Assembly: GCA_019359445.1 (NCBI GenBank)
Contig: JAHHHJ010000001.1
Location: 239,334-303,333, forward strand
DNA from: Kastovskya adunca ATA6-11-RM4
GTDB taxonomy: Bacteria; Cyanobacteriota; Cyanobacteriia; Cyanobacteriales; Coleofasciculaceae
Length of the DNA stretch: 64,000 nt
Reading direction: 5' to 3'
Below the pieces are notes generated by a model that saw only the letters and a list, made by a program, of their open reading frames with translations, was not told the DNA's origin and did no database searches. A program made the translations under genes and the position numbers. Below are positions 7,283 to 15,402 of the stretch, piece after piece (position 1 is the stretch's first letter; each line of letters starts with the position of its first letter).

Positions 7283-8059
7283 TTATCGCCGCTGATTTTG
7301 AGGCGCATTTGCAGGGGCAGCTTGCATCGTCCGCAAAAATTCCTGAGACTCCCGCGATGGCACCAACACGATCCGGCTCAGTTGCTGGTCATTGCGTTCT
7401 TGCAGCGTGGCGATCACGCCTTCTAAAGGCACAGCCTGAATCTCGACAGTAGAGGCAAGATTTGGCTGTTGCTGCTTAAAGCGCTCCACCATTGTCTGGA
7501 GTTGCTCTTTATCAAAAAAGAAGGGAATGACTGGCTCGTTGCCCTGTTGGAGCGTTAGATAACCCTTGTCCTGCCCTCCTCTGGCAACAAATAGAGGCAC
7601 CCCTTGAAATTGCTGCTGACCTCCAGCCGTGAGTGATTGGGCAGCTTGCACCTGCTGCTGTACAGGGATAAATGCAAAGTCCAAACCATCAGGCTTGTTA
7701 TTGTTTTCTCGATCTAGTTGGTAAATCTCTCCCAGAGATACAGGTACAACTTGTACCGTTCTTCCCAATTCTGGATTGTCCCGCTTTAGTCGCTCTACAA
7801 ACGATTGAGCATCCCGTTGGCTGATGAAGACACCAGCAACATTCGCTGTCTGATTGTTTTGCCCATTGGGAACCGAGGCAACTAGAGGTGCCCCTTGGGG
7901 ATCGGTGACAGTGAACACGGGAACAGATTGTAGCTTTTCTTTGACTTGTGCGTCGGGTAACGCGATCGCCGGCAAGTTACCTGCAAACAAGGAGCCGATG
8001 AGAGTACTCCCTACTAATCCTAGCGTTGCGCTCCAGCGAACCAATGATTTCATCGACAT
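7283..8059 (-). CDS. Tic22-like protein
   Basis: Cyanobacterial homologue of the chloroplast intermembrane-space protein Tic22, thought to help outer-membrane biogenesis in the periplasm. The chosen start at 8059 gives a signal peptide (LVRWSATLGLVGSTLIGSLFAG, with cleavage likely after AIA). An upstream frame extension is possible, but AAGGTGG just before this ATG acts as a ribosome site. The mature part contains two related halves: LPDAQVKEKLQSVPVFTVTD and GVPLFVARGG each open a half. Each half ends in a helix of the VERLKRDNPELG or VERFKQQQPNLA type followed by VQVVPV or VEIQAVPL. That pseudo-two-fold arrangement is characteristic of Tic22. The C-terminal tail is Q/N-rich. It lies 17 bp upstream of prmC on the same strand. 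Confidence 0.85.
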   Translation of the reverse strand: MSMKSLVRWSATLGLVGSTLIGSLFAGNLPAIALPDAQVKEKLQSVPVFTVTDPQGAPLVASVPNGQNNQTANVAGVFISQRDAQSFVERLKRDNPELGRTVQVVPVSLGEIYQLDRENNNKPDGLDFAFIPVQQQVQAAQSLTAGGQQQFQGVPLFVARGGQDKGYLTLQQGNEPVIPFFFDKEQLQTMVERFKQQQPNLASTVEIQAVPLEGVIATLQERNDQQLSRIVLVPSRESQEFLRTMQAAPANAPQNQRR

Positions 8060-8531
8060 TACCACCTTAATAGTTTTATCTTGGACAACCTGTCGCAACT
8101 AAAATCATGCTCCGACAAGGCAAGGGCATATTGAGTTAACGGCTAATCGAAGCAAAGATTTATCCACAAAGACTGATTGCTGCTGTTCAATGTCTACATT
8201 CTTTGATAACAGGACTTTGCTCTGACGACTAGCAGTGTTTTTCCCAGACTTTGTTCGATTTTGAATAGTTCCACTAGTTCCAGAGCATTGTTCAGCATCA
8301 CTGCTCAAAAATCAAGGTACTGACCCTGACACATTACATTTATGAAAATCTCGCAACTGATCCAACCTTCATCAGTGTCTACACCCTAGCCCTAAACTGA
8401 TTAGCACCGTCCTTTGTTGTTATAGAACTGTCCTGCGGATTTTTGCAAGGTTTAGTTACTAGAAAACAACAAACCACTAATCTTAACGATTAATGCTAAT
8501 ACCTTTGAGCGGTAATGAAGAAATTTTTCAA
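8060..8531. other. Intergenic region upstream of the Tic22-like gene
   Basis: About 470 bp between the Tic22-like start and the tRNA. The minus-strand frame at 8105-8308 has no recognisable motifs, and its codon use is unlike the neighbours, so it is not called. The region should contain the promoters of the Tic22-like gene and possibly a processing signal downstream of the tRNA. Confidence 0.4.
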
Positions 8532-8605
8532 TCGGGATGACAGGATTTGAACCTGCGACATCCTGCTCCCAAAGCAGGCGCGCTACCAAGCTGCGCTACA
8601 TCCCG
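8532..8605 (-). tRNA. tRNA-Pro (anticodon UGG)
   Basis: Read on the minus strand, the acceptor arms CGGGATG and CATCCCG pair perfectly over 7 bp. The D arm is GCGCAGCTTGGTAGCGC. The anticodon stem CCTGC/GCAGG encloses the loop TTTGGGA with anticodon TGG, and the T arm is GCAGG-TTCAAAT-CCTGT. The discriminator base is A (complement of 8532). CCA is not encoded. All arms close, so the gene looks functional. Confidence 0.95.
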
Positions 8606-8724
8606 GAATTTGACTTTAGCTAACAGACTTTTAGATGGGTCGTACCAAAACTAAAATTCCGTTGGCTATGTCATTATAGCTGATCTTGGCACTTCTAACG
8701 ACAAGATCAGTAAACTTTCAAGAG

Positions 8725-9249
8725 CTAGTCTGGGTACCAGAACATACCCTTAATACCTTCTGGATCTGGCATAAAACCCATACTCCGGTAGAAATTCACC
8801 ACCTGAGGATCGGCAAAAAGCGTTATGTTGCTGATGTCCTCGCTACGGAGTTTTTTAATCGTATACTTCATCAGTGCCTTCCCCAGCCCTTTGCCTTGGA
8901 ATTCTGGGTGAACAACCACATCCCAAATGGTCGCATTGAAAGCGTGGTCGGAGGTGGCTCGCGCAAAACCAATCAGTCGCTTGGTATTTCCCCGTTGTTG
9001 CCACATCGAAGTCACCAAGAAGCTATGCTCAATTGCTTTTTTGACCTTGCGTAGCGGACGCCGTGCCCAACCCACTGCATCACATAGTTCCTCTAGTTCA
9101 TAGAGGTCAATGTCTCGGTCTGTACTAAAGAAAATACGCGGCTCATTGCCGGAGCGATCGCCTGTACCATTAACGGAACCGTCTAGTGGTGTTACAGGGG
9201 ACGCTGCTGCTGCGTCAGAACTGCTAAACAAGCTTTTCCAAAAACCCAT
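8725..9249 (-). CDS. GNAT N-acetyltransferase of the plastid NSI/GNAT2 type
   Basis: A 174-residue acetyltransferase. Residues from about 85 onward ([18 protein letters not shown], then GKGLGKALM and a [12 protein letters not shown] end) closely match the plant plastid enzymes NSI/GNAT2/SNAT as I recall them. Those acetylate lysines of thylakoid proteins and also serotonin. The N-terminal 30 residues are low in complexity ([16 protein letters not shown]), followed by [20 protein letters not shown], which is also conserved in this group. The pyrophosphate loop QGKGLG is intact. It is a paralogue of the gene at 2629. The specific substrate in cyanobacteria is inferred, not visible. It is transcribed alone. 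Confidence 0.85.
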   Translation of the reverse strand: MGFWKSLFSSSDAAAASPVTPLDGSVNGTGDRSGNEPRIFFSTDRDIDLYELEELCDAVGWARRPLRKVKKAIEHSFLVTSMWQQRGNTKRLIGFARATSDHAFNATIWDVVVHPEFQGKGLGKALMKYTIKKLRSEDISNITLFADPQVVNFYRSMGFMPDPEGIKGMFWYPD

Positions 9250-9713
9250 GCAGGTGTGATAATGGTATTTCTAGACTAGGTCTCTCCAAAAGTCAGCGTA
9301 TACCTGGCTTGAGGAGCTGAGAGTGGCTACTAAAAGTTTATACTGAACCCTAGAGGTGCAAACGCCCCTACCCTCTAAAAACCTCATCAGGAAAAAGATA
9401 ATTAACCTTTCAGGGGGCTTCTAGGTAGATATATACTCTCATTATATTCAGAGTGGCAGAAAGACAGGATGCGGAGACTACTCCTAAAGCCTTAAATTCA
9501 GCCAAAACCTTGCGAAATAGATAATAACACAACCTACGTCGTTCTATTGCCCAACCGCCGCACTAGCAAAGGGCTAAAGAAGTGACCGTATTTAGCTAGA
9601 CTGGGGCTATTGAAACTATTCACCAGCATCGAAGGTTCTTCCATTGAAGGACAATTAAGCTCCCTTTCAACTGAAAGGGCTTTTAACCTGGCAAGCGAGT
9701 CTTTTCCTTACTT
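9250..9713. other. Intergenic region with a hairpin before the ACT-domain gene
   Basis: About 460 bp without a gene. It contains the hairpin CCCTTTCA-AC-TGAAAGGG (9662-9679) followed by CTTTTAA, 34 bp before the next start codon. The hairpin could be a terminator of an upstream short transcript or a leader structure. The rest shows nothing recognisable. Confidence 0.4.
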
Positions 9714-10439
9714 ATGGCTGCAGGTTTAAAATCATCAACACTAGAACTCCTCAAACGCTTCAACCGAGCGTTTCCTCAGTTCTATGAGCAGTTTGTCAGT
9801 AGCGAGATCCAACTGCAAAATCTCCGCCTCGCCTACCGACTTTACAAAAGCAAGCGGGCAGTCATCGAGATTAAACCAGAAGGCAGTAAAAGCGCCTTAC
9901 ATTTTGCCTATCGCAATCAATCTTTCCTTTTAAGTGACATATTTGGCGTACTGGCAGCTTATGGACTGACAATTCATAGCCTCAGTCTCTACGGTCAGAT
10001 TAGCCCCCCCATGCTGGTCTTTATCAAGCTGGTGGTGTCTCGCGGAAGCAAAGCCCTCACCGATAAAACGGCAGAAAATGTCTGTCGTGCCGTGCGAGAA
10101 GCCCTAGCAGGGCGCTTTGAAGTCGAAGAAATGCTGGCAGTAGAATTTAATCTTGATGCGGGTTTAGAGCAGGTAGAAACAGAATTTTATGTAGACCCAG
10201 TTTTTCATCTTCCCGCATTGTTAATTGAGGCAGACAACCAGCCAGGGCTGTTTTATAAGGTGATGTACGCCATTTGGCAGGAAGATTTACTAGTCGTCAA
10301 CGCCAACTTGCTAGTGTGGCGGGGGCGAACGCGCTTAATCCTCTACCTGCTAGGCCCCAATGAAAGCTTGATCCCGGAGTATTTGGGTCAAAAGATCGCT
10401 GAGAGTGTGCGGCAGCGTTTACTAGGACGGCGGTTTTAG
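9714..10439 (+). CDS. ACT-domain protein of unknown function
   Basis: A 241-residue soluble protein. It has a helical N-terminus (LELLKRFNRAFPQFYEQF) and then two ACT-like segments. The first is ALHFAYRNQSFLLSDIFGVLAAYGLTIHSLSLYG. The second, near residues 165-240, is LLIEADNQPGLFYKVMYAIWQEDLLVVNANLLVWRGR, with the classic DxPGL turn as DNQPGL. The arrangement resembles the C-terminal ACT pair of GlnD uridylyltransferase, but the nucleotidyltransferase part is absent. ACT domains bind amino acids or other small ligands, so a sensory role is likely but the ligand cannot be told. It has its own leader hairpin. Confidence 0.78.
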   Translation: MAAGLKSSTLELLKRFNRAFPQFYEQFVSSEIQLQNLRLAYRLYKSKRAVIEIKPEGSKSALHFAYRNQSFLLSDIFGVLAAYGLTIHSLSLYGQISPPMLVFIKLVVSRGSKALTDKTAENVCRAVREALAGRFEVEEMLAVEFNLDAGLEQVETEFYVDPVFHLPALLIEADNQPGLFYKVMYAIWQEDLLVVNANLLVWRGRTRLILYLLGPNESLIPEYLGQKIAESVRQRLLGRRF

Positions 10440-10596
10440 CAATTGGGGACTGGAAAATAAAATAGGGAGGGTTTAGCCAAATTATTGCTGATAAATAGGA
10501 ACCCGTGACTATTTTCAACAGACAACTAACTAAATATGGACAATTGACAATGAGCACAAAGCACTAACAGCCCAAAGCTCAGGATAGGATGAAACT

Positions 10597-11517
10597 ATGG
10601 CTACCATCAATATCCTGGGGGCGAGTCATGTCTATGAATTGACGCCTCCGATTGCATCATCTACCCCTGTCCTAGTTTTTATTCACGGCTGGCTTCTCAG
10701 TCGTAGTTATTGGCAACCCTTGGTAGAGAGATTAGCACCAGACTATCAGTGCTTAATCTATGACCTCCGGGGCTTTGGGGATTCTCAGCCCCAGTTGGAC
10801 AATGATCGGGAACCCCCATCTCTTGACCTAGAGGTGCAAGAGACGAGTGCTGTTGACTCAGGAATTGGCAACTATACCCCAGCCGCTTATGCGCGGGATT
10901 TGGGAATTTTGTTGCAACAACTTAATATCACCAATGCCTGGTTAGTCGGTCATTCACTGGGAGGGACAATCGCCTTGTTTGGGGCATCCCAGTTACCTGA
11001 GTATGTGCAGGGAGTAATTTGTCTCAATGCTGGAGGGGGGATTTATCTCAAAGAAGAGTTTGAGCGCTTTCGGACGGCAGGTCAAGAAATTGTCAAGCGA
11101 CGCCCGCGTTGGCTGCTTTATCTTCCGTTGATTGATTTAATATTTACACGGACGCAGGTAGCCCGCCCAATTGCCCGTCGTTGGGGTAGGAAACGGGTGA
11201 TAGATTTTGTAGCCGCCTGTTCAGATGCGGCTTTAGGAACGTTACTAGATTCCACAACGGAAGCTGAGGTGCATCGACTGCCTCAGATTGTGTCAAAACT
11301 GGAGCAGCCCGTTTATTTTATTGCTGGCGTGAAAGATCAGGTGATGGAACCCAAGTATGTACACCACCTTGCCAGCTTCCATAAACTCTTTGGGGCTTGT
11401 GGCGACAATGTGGTGGAAATCCCTGACTGCGGGCATTTGGCAATGTTGGAACAGCCAGATGTCGTTGAGGCAGAAATACGCAGGATTCTCAAGCAAGAAG
11501 GAGCTAATTTAAGTTAG
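10597..11517 (+). CDS. Alpha/beta hydrolase
   Basis: A 306-residue soluble serine hydrolase. The oxyanion segment is FIHGW at 28-32 and the nucleophile elbow is VGHSLGG with Ser120. The acid is in AGVKDQV near residue 246, and the catalytic His is in DCGHLAMLEQP near residue 285. DLRGFGDS at 56-63 is the usual cap-proximal loop. It contains an insertion of about 25 residues after GDSQPQLDND that looks low in complexity. The fold and the catalytic triad are clear, but esterase, lipase, epoxide hydrolase or C-C hydrolase activity cannot be distinguished. It stands alone, about 160 bp after the ACT gene. Confidence 0.85.
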   Translation: MATINILGASHVYELTPPIASSTPVLVFIHGWLLSRSYWQPLVERLAPDYQCLIYDLRGFGDSQPQLDNDREPPSLDLEVQETSAVDSGIGNYTPAAYARDLGILLQQLNITNAWLVGHSLGGTIALFGASQLPEYVQGVICLNAGGGIYLKEEFERFRTAGQEIVKRRPRWLLYLPLIDLIFTRTQVARPIARRWGRKRVIDFVAACSDAALGTLLDSTTEAEVHRLPQIVSKLEQPVYFIAGVKDQVMEPKYVHHLASFHKLFGACGDNVVEIPDCGHLAMLEQPDVVEAEIRRILKQEGANLS

Positions 11518-11649
11518 GGTGGGCATTGCTGACGATAACGCTTGAAATTTAGATAAAAAGCTGTTTCTGAACAATTCTCACCTTACAAGCAAGTTAGGTT
11601 TATTGAGGCGCACCTAAGTTATACCATTTCGCTTTTGAGAAGCTACAGT

Positions 11650-11690
11650 TAGATCCCCCCTAACCCCCCTTAAAAAGGGGGGAGCAAGAA
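11650..11690. repeat. Dispersed palindromic repeat of the GATCCCCCCTAACCCCCC type
   Basis: AGATCCCCCCTAACCCCCCTT followed by AAAAAGGGGGGAGCAAG forms a hairpin with a C6/G6 stem. The same unit recurs at 32595-32740. It is a familiar dispersed repeat of cyanobacterial intergenic regions. It sits after the stop of the hydrolase gene and may end transcription from both sides. Confidence 0.7.
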
Positions 11691-11724
11691 AAGTATCTGT
11701 AGCAAGCATTTAGAGAATCAGGAT

Positions 11725-12456
11725 TTAGATGTGGATACCGCACTCGGTTTTGCCGCTCCCACGCCAGCGTCCAGCACGTTCGTCTTCGCCTTCAGCAACG
11801 GCAGTTGTGATCGGTTCGTCGCCGATGCTGGCGTAGCCTTGGTCGTGTAGAGGGTTGTAGATGACGCCGTGTTGATTGACATATTCCCAACTTGCTTGGC
11901 GAGTCCAGTTAGCAAGAGGATTGATTTTGAGGCGTCCTTGCTTGTCTTGCTCAAAGACGGGCATATTGGCACGGGTGACGGCTTGATCGCGACGACGCCC
12001 GGTAATCCAAGCAACAGTATTTAATTCATCTAAGCCCCGTTGTAGAGGTTCGATTTTGGTGAGGTGGTGGAATTTTTCAATATCTTCGTCCCAAAGAGCG
12101 TCGCCGTATTCGGCAGCGAAGGCTTCGCGGGTATCAATGTTGGGGATTTTATAGGTTTTGAGGTCTAAGTTGTAGGTTTCTTTGGTTTTAGCTACTAGTT
12201 CTAGAGTTTGTGGGAAGTGGTACAGTGTGTCGAGAAACATCACTGGTACGGGAGTTGCTGGCTTCAGGTCGCGGTAGAAAATATCGGTGATGATTTGGTC
12301 ATCGACATTGAACGCGCTTGTTTGTACTAGTCCGGTGGGGATATTTTCGACACACCACGCGAGGATTTCTCTAGGTTGGGCGTTTTCAAATTGTTGATTG
12401 AGTGCCTCCAAGTCAAACTGGGCTGTTTGAACTGAGGCTTGTGTGCGATCGCTCAT
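11725..12456 (-). CDS. cysH: Phosphoadenylyl-sulfate reductase (CysH)
   Basis: Reduces PAPS to sulfite and PAP using thioredoxin, in assimilatory sulfate reduction. The 243-residue product belongs to the adenine nucleotide alpha-hydrolase fold: SAFNVDDQII near residue 47, VPVMFLDTLYHFP near 70-82 and the TGRRRDQ motif near 152. It ends in KTECGIHI with the catalytic Cys240 in the mobile tail. The paired cysteines (CC...CxxC) that hold a 4Fe-4S cluster in APS reductases are missing. Only Cys35 and Cys240 are present, so PAPS rather than APS is the expected substrate. It is divergent from the glutaredoxin-like gene at 12549. Confidence 0.93.
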   Translation of the reverse strand: MSDRTQASVQTAQFDLEALNQQFENAQPREILAWCVENIPTGLVQTSAFNVDDQIITDIFYRDLKPATPVPVMFLDTLYHFPQTLELVAKTKETYNLDLKTYKIPNIDTREAFAAEYGDALWDEDIEKFHHLTKIEPLQRGLDELNTVAWITGRRRDQAVTRANMPVFEQDKQGRLKINPLANWTRQASWEYVNQHGVIYNPLHDQGYASIGDEPITTAVAEGEDERAGRWRGSGKTECGIHI

Positions 12457-12548
12457 AAACGTTTTTCAGTGAATAATTACTAAGTGTTTCTGAATTTAGA
12501 TTCTATCGGTAAACGCACATAACCCGACCAGAAAAGGGGATTTTAATC

Positions 12549-12815
12549 ATGCAATTAATTCTATACAGCAAGCCTGGTTGTCATCTCTGTGAAGGTTTGC
12601 AGGAAAAGCTTGAGCAAATTCAAAGCCTGGATTTAGAGGTGCGCGATATCACTACTCGTGAGGACTGGTTCGCTGCCTATCAGTATGAGGTGCCTGTACT
12701 GTGTAAAGAGATGGCTGGAACGGAAAAACTGATTCCTCGTCCTTCACCTCGTGCCACCGTGCCCCAATTGGAGCAATTGTTACAGAAGTATTTGCCCGCA
12801 GATGAGCCAAAATAG
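12549..12815 (+). CDS. Glutaredoxin-like protein (DUF836 family)
   Basis: An 88-residue thioredoxin-fold protein with the active-site motif CHLC at residues 11-14 directly after LILYSKPG. A conserved cis-proline strand follows (YEVPVLCKE, about residues 48-56). The length and the short helical linker fit the glutaredoxin-like DUF836 family. The glutathione-binding GGxDD turn of true glutaredoxins is absent, so reactivity with glutathione is doubtful. It diverges from cysH, with about 90 bp between the two starts. A redox link to sulfate reduction is possible but rests only on position. Confidence 0.85.
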   Translation: MQLILYSKPGCHLCEGLQEKLEQIQSLDLEVRDITTREDWFAAYQYEVPVLCKEMAGTEKLIPRPSPRATVPQLEQLLQKYLPADEPK

Positions 12816-12905
12816 GCGCAAGGGAGGTGGGGGATGAGGTGATGAGGGGATGGGGTAATAAGGGGAAGAGGAGAACCAATAACTGTCATGCTTCATCCTT
12901 ACACC
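12816..12905 (+). repeat. Composite intergenic repeat, copy 2
   Basis: A degenerate G-rich arm (GGGAGGTGGGGGATGAGGTG) is followed by the linker GGAGAACCAATAACTG and a short TTCATCC-type arm ending near 12900. The linker matches the complement of the linker in the reversed copy at 24985-25260 (AGAACCAATAACCTC). Confidence 0.6.
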
Positions 12906-12955
12906 CCGACTCACCGATAGAAACACTAATGACTAACTTGTGAGGAGTGTTGGAG

Positions 12956-14443
12956 ATGAAGCTGCGTGAGTTATTAGCACAGGTTCCAGAACTTTCACCA
13001 ATGCCTAACCATCCGGCTGGGGATGCAGAAGTGAAGGGACTGAGTACCAATTCCCATGCTTGTCAACCGGGAGATGTGTTTATTGGGATGCCGGGAACGC
13101 GAGTGGATGGGGGAGAATTTTGGAAGAGTGCGATCGCTAGTGGTGCGATCGCGGCACTGATTTCTCCTCAGGCAATTGAAAAAGCTGGAAGCGATGAGCG
13201 AGTTATTTCAGTAAAAGATATTGCGAGTGCCTGCGCCCAGGTAGCGGCGGCGTTCTACGGTCATCCGGGGCAACAAATGCAACTGATTGGGGTGACAGGG
13301 ACAAATGGGAAGACCACGACAACTCATTTGATCGAATTTTTGCTGACCCAATCTCAGTTACCAACCGCCTTACTCGGCACGCTGTACGTGCGCTGGGGCG
13401 GTTTTACACAAACGGCAGTTCACACCACCCCGTTTGCGGTGGAGTTGCAGCAGCAGTTGTCGCAAGCACTGGCGGCGGGTTCTCAGTATGCCGTGATGGA
13501 AACTAGTTCCCACGCATTGGCACAGGGTCGCGTCCGGGAATGTCCCTTTGAGGTGGCGGTGTTTACCAACCTGACTCAAGACCACTTGGACTACCACCGG
13601 GACATGGAAGATTACTTTCAGGCTAAAGCGCTCTTGTTTAGTGAAGAGTATTTACAAGGGCGGGCGGTTGTTAATGTGGATGACTCCTACGGACGCACCT
13701 TGATTGGGCAACTAGATCCCGATCGCGTCTGGAAGTATAGCGTGCAAAACCAATCGGCTGACTTGTGGACTAGCGGTCTTACTTATGAGCCGAGTGGCGT
13801 TAGCGGACGGGTGCATACACCGAAAGGAGAGGCAGATTTTCGCTTACCCTTGGTCGGTCAGTACAATTTAGAAAATTTCTTGGCAGCCGTAGGAGCCGTA
13901 CTCCATCTAGGTGTGGATTTAGAGAAGATTGTGCAGGTGTTGCCTCAGTTTGACGGCGTTCCTGGACGGATGGAACGGGTGCAAATTAGCCCAGAACAGG
14001 ATGTGAGCGTAATTGTTGATTATGCCCACACGCCGGATAGTTTGGAGAATTTACTAAAAGCGGCGCGACCGTTTATTCAGGGCAAGATGATTTGCGTGTT
14101 TGGGTGCGGGGGCGATCGCGATCGCACAAAGCGTCCGAAGATGGGTAAGATTGCTGCTGACTTAGCGGATGTTGCTGTCGTGACTTCAGATAATCCCCGG
14201 ACAGAGGAGCCAGAGCAGATTTTGCAGGATATCTTGGTGGGAATACCCGCAACAGTGGAACCGATGGTAATTGGCGATCGCGCTACAGCCATTCGCACCG
14301 CTATTCTGCAAGCTGAGCCTGGAGATGGTATTTTAATCGCCGGGAAAGGTCACGAAGATTACCAAATTTTAGGGACGGAGAAAATCCACTTTGATGACCG
14401 GGAACAAGCTAGAGATGCCCTACAAGCGCGGTTAGGGTCTTAG
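12956..14443 (+). CDS. murE: UDP-N-acetylmuramoyl-tripeptide synthetase (MurE)
   Basis: Adds the third residue, presumably meso-diaminopimelate in cyanobacteria, to UDP-MurNAc-L-Ala-D-Glu in the cytoplasm. The 495-residue product has the N-terminal uridine-binding domain (LSTNSHACQPGDVFIGMPG). The Mur ligase P-loop is GVTGTNGKTTTTHL, followed by the conserved ETSSHAL and the NLTQDHLDYH segment. The C-terminal domain has VDYAHTPDSLENLL and SDNPRTEEP, which resembles the DNPR motif of meso-DAP-adding enzymes. The ATG at 12956 (MKLRELLAQ) is preferred over an upstream GTG at 12947, because GAGGAG at 12942-12946 is well placed for it and MKLRELL is the usual family start. Confidence 0.95.
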   Translation: MKLRELLAQVPELSPMPNHPAGDAEVKGLSTNSHACQPGDVFIGMPGTRVDGGEFWKSAIASGAIAALISPQAIEKAGSDERVISVKDIASACAQVAAAFYGHPGQQMQLIGVTGTNGKTTTTHLIEFLLTQSQLPTALLGTLYVRWGGFTQTAVHTTPFAVELQQQLSQALAAGSQYAVMETSSHALAQGRVRECPFEVAVFTNLTQDHLDYHRDMEDYFQAKALLFSEEYLQGRAVVNVDDSYGRTLIGQLDPDRVWKYSVQNQSADLWTSGLTYEPSGVSGRVHTPKGEADFRLPLVGQYNLENFLAAVGAVLHLGVDLEKIVQVLPQFDGVPGRMERVQISPEQDVSVIVDYAHTPDSLENLLKAARPFIQGKMICVFGCGGDRDRTKRPKMGKIAADLADVAVVTSDNPRTEEPEQILQDILVGIPATVEPMVIGDRATAIRTAILQAEPGDGILIAGKGHEDYQILGTEKIHFDDREQARDALQARLGS

Positions 14444-14547
14444 ATCCCTTCTCTTTGTCTTACAAGGGTGGTGTGGGGGCGTGTAGCTATACGTCCCTAC
14501 TGATTTAGGATTGCTAGATCAGACTTTATTCAGACTTAGATGTATCG

Positions 14548-15210
14548 ATGGCGGAGCAAATTATGAAGCGGGTTGTCTTCTGCGACTTTGACGGCACTAT
14601 AACAGCAGAAGAAACATTTGTGGGGATGCTAAAAACCTTTGCCCCAGAGTTATCTGCTCAACTAATGCCAGAAATGTACGCCATGCGGCTAACGCTGCGA
14701 GCAGGAGTTAGGCAGCTATTAGAGTCTATTTCGTCAACGAATTATCCCGAAATCCTGGAGTATGCCCGACCAAAGCCAATCCGCCCTGGATTTGCCGAAT
14801 TATTAGATTTTCTTGACCACGAAAATGTCCCCCTTGTGGTTGTTTCCGGTGGCTTGCGGGGGATGGTGGAGACGGTGTTGGGTTCCTTCGTTGAGCGGGT
14901 GGCGGCGATCTATGCGGTGGATGTGGATAGCAGTGGCGATTTGCTGCGGGTGCATTCTGAATTTGAGGAAGACACAGAACTGGTTGCCAAAGTGCGGGTA
15001 ATGGCACAATACCCCGCCGATGAGCAAATCGCCGTTGGTGACTCGGTGACAGATTTAAATATGGCTCTAGCTGCCCCAGTTGTCTTTGCTCGCGATCGCC
15101 TTGCCCAATACCTTGAGGAACGCCACAAGCCATACATTCCCTGGAATGACTTTTTTGATGTACGCGATCGCCTCTCCCAACATTGGGCTTTGAAAGACAC
15201 CGAGAGTTAG
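14548..15210 (+). CDS. HAD phosphatase, MtnX-like
   Basis: A 220-residue HAD-superfamily phosphatase of subfamily IB. Motif I is FCDFDGTIT, with the nucleophile and acid Asp near residues 12-14. Motif II is VVVSGGLRGMVE and motif IV is AVGDSVTDLNMAL. The C2-less layout and the EETFVGMLKTFAP segment resemble MtnX (2-hydroxy-3-keto-5-methylthiopentenyl-1-phosphate phosphatase) of the methionine salvage pathway. No other methionine salvage gene is present in the window, so phosphoserine-phosphatase-like activity remains possible. An internal ATG at 14563 has a better spaced GGAG and may be the true start (MKRVVFCDFDGT). Confidence 0.8.
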   Translation: MAEQIMKRVVFCDFDGTITAEETFVGMLKTFAPELSAQLMPEMYAMRLTLRAGVRQLLESISSTNYPEILEYARPKPIRPGFAELLDFLDHENVPLVVVSGGLRGMVETVLGSFVERVAAIYAVDVDSSGDLLRVHSEFEEDTELVAKVRVMAQYPADEQIAVGDSVTDLNMALAAPVVFARDRLAQYLEERHKPYIPWNDFFDVRDRLSQHWALKDTES

Positions 15211-15402
15211 GGCGAGGGAGATGGGGTGCAGGGGTGCAGGGGTGCAGGGGTGCGGAGGAGCAGGGGAGCGGAGGAGCAGAGGAGAGAAAAATTGACGACG
15301 ATTAGCCATTACTCCAATCGCCTATTTCATACTTCATACTTCACCCTTCATACTTCATCCTTTCTCCCCTACTCAGGACTCAGGACTCACCGACTCAGGA
15401 CT
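15211..15402 (+). repeat. Composite intergenic repeat, copy 3 (complete A-linker-B-C form)
   Basis: Arm A is GGGGTGCA/GGGGAGC-type octamers (15222-15290). The linker AGAAAAATTGACGACGATTA and the following TCCAATCGCCTATTTCATAC are shared almost exactly with the copy at 37372-37541. Arm B is TTCATACTTCACCC units (15328-15362). Arm C is repeated GACTCAGGACTC (15370-15400), reaching the stop codon of the convergent O-methyltransferase gene. Confidence 0.85.

Noticed and set aside
8105..8308. 67-codon minus-strand frame upstream of the Tic22-like gene
   Set aside because: No motif, no ribosome site, composition unlike the neighbouring genes.
11725..12456. CysH as an iron-sulfur APS reductase
   Set aside because: The CC...CxxC cysteines for the 4Fe-4S cluster are missing, so the PAPS-type enzyme is the better call.
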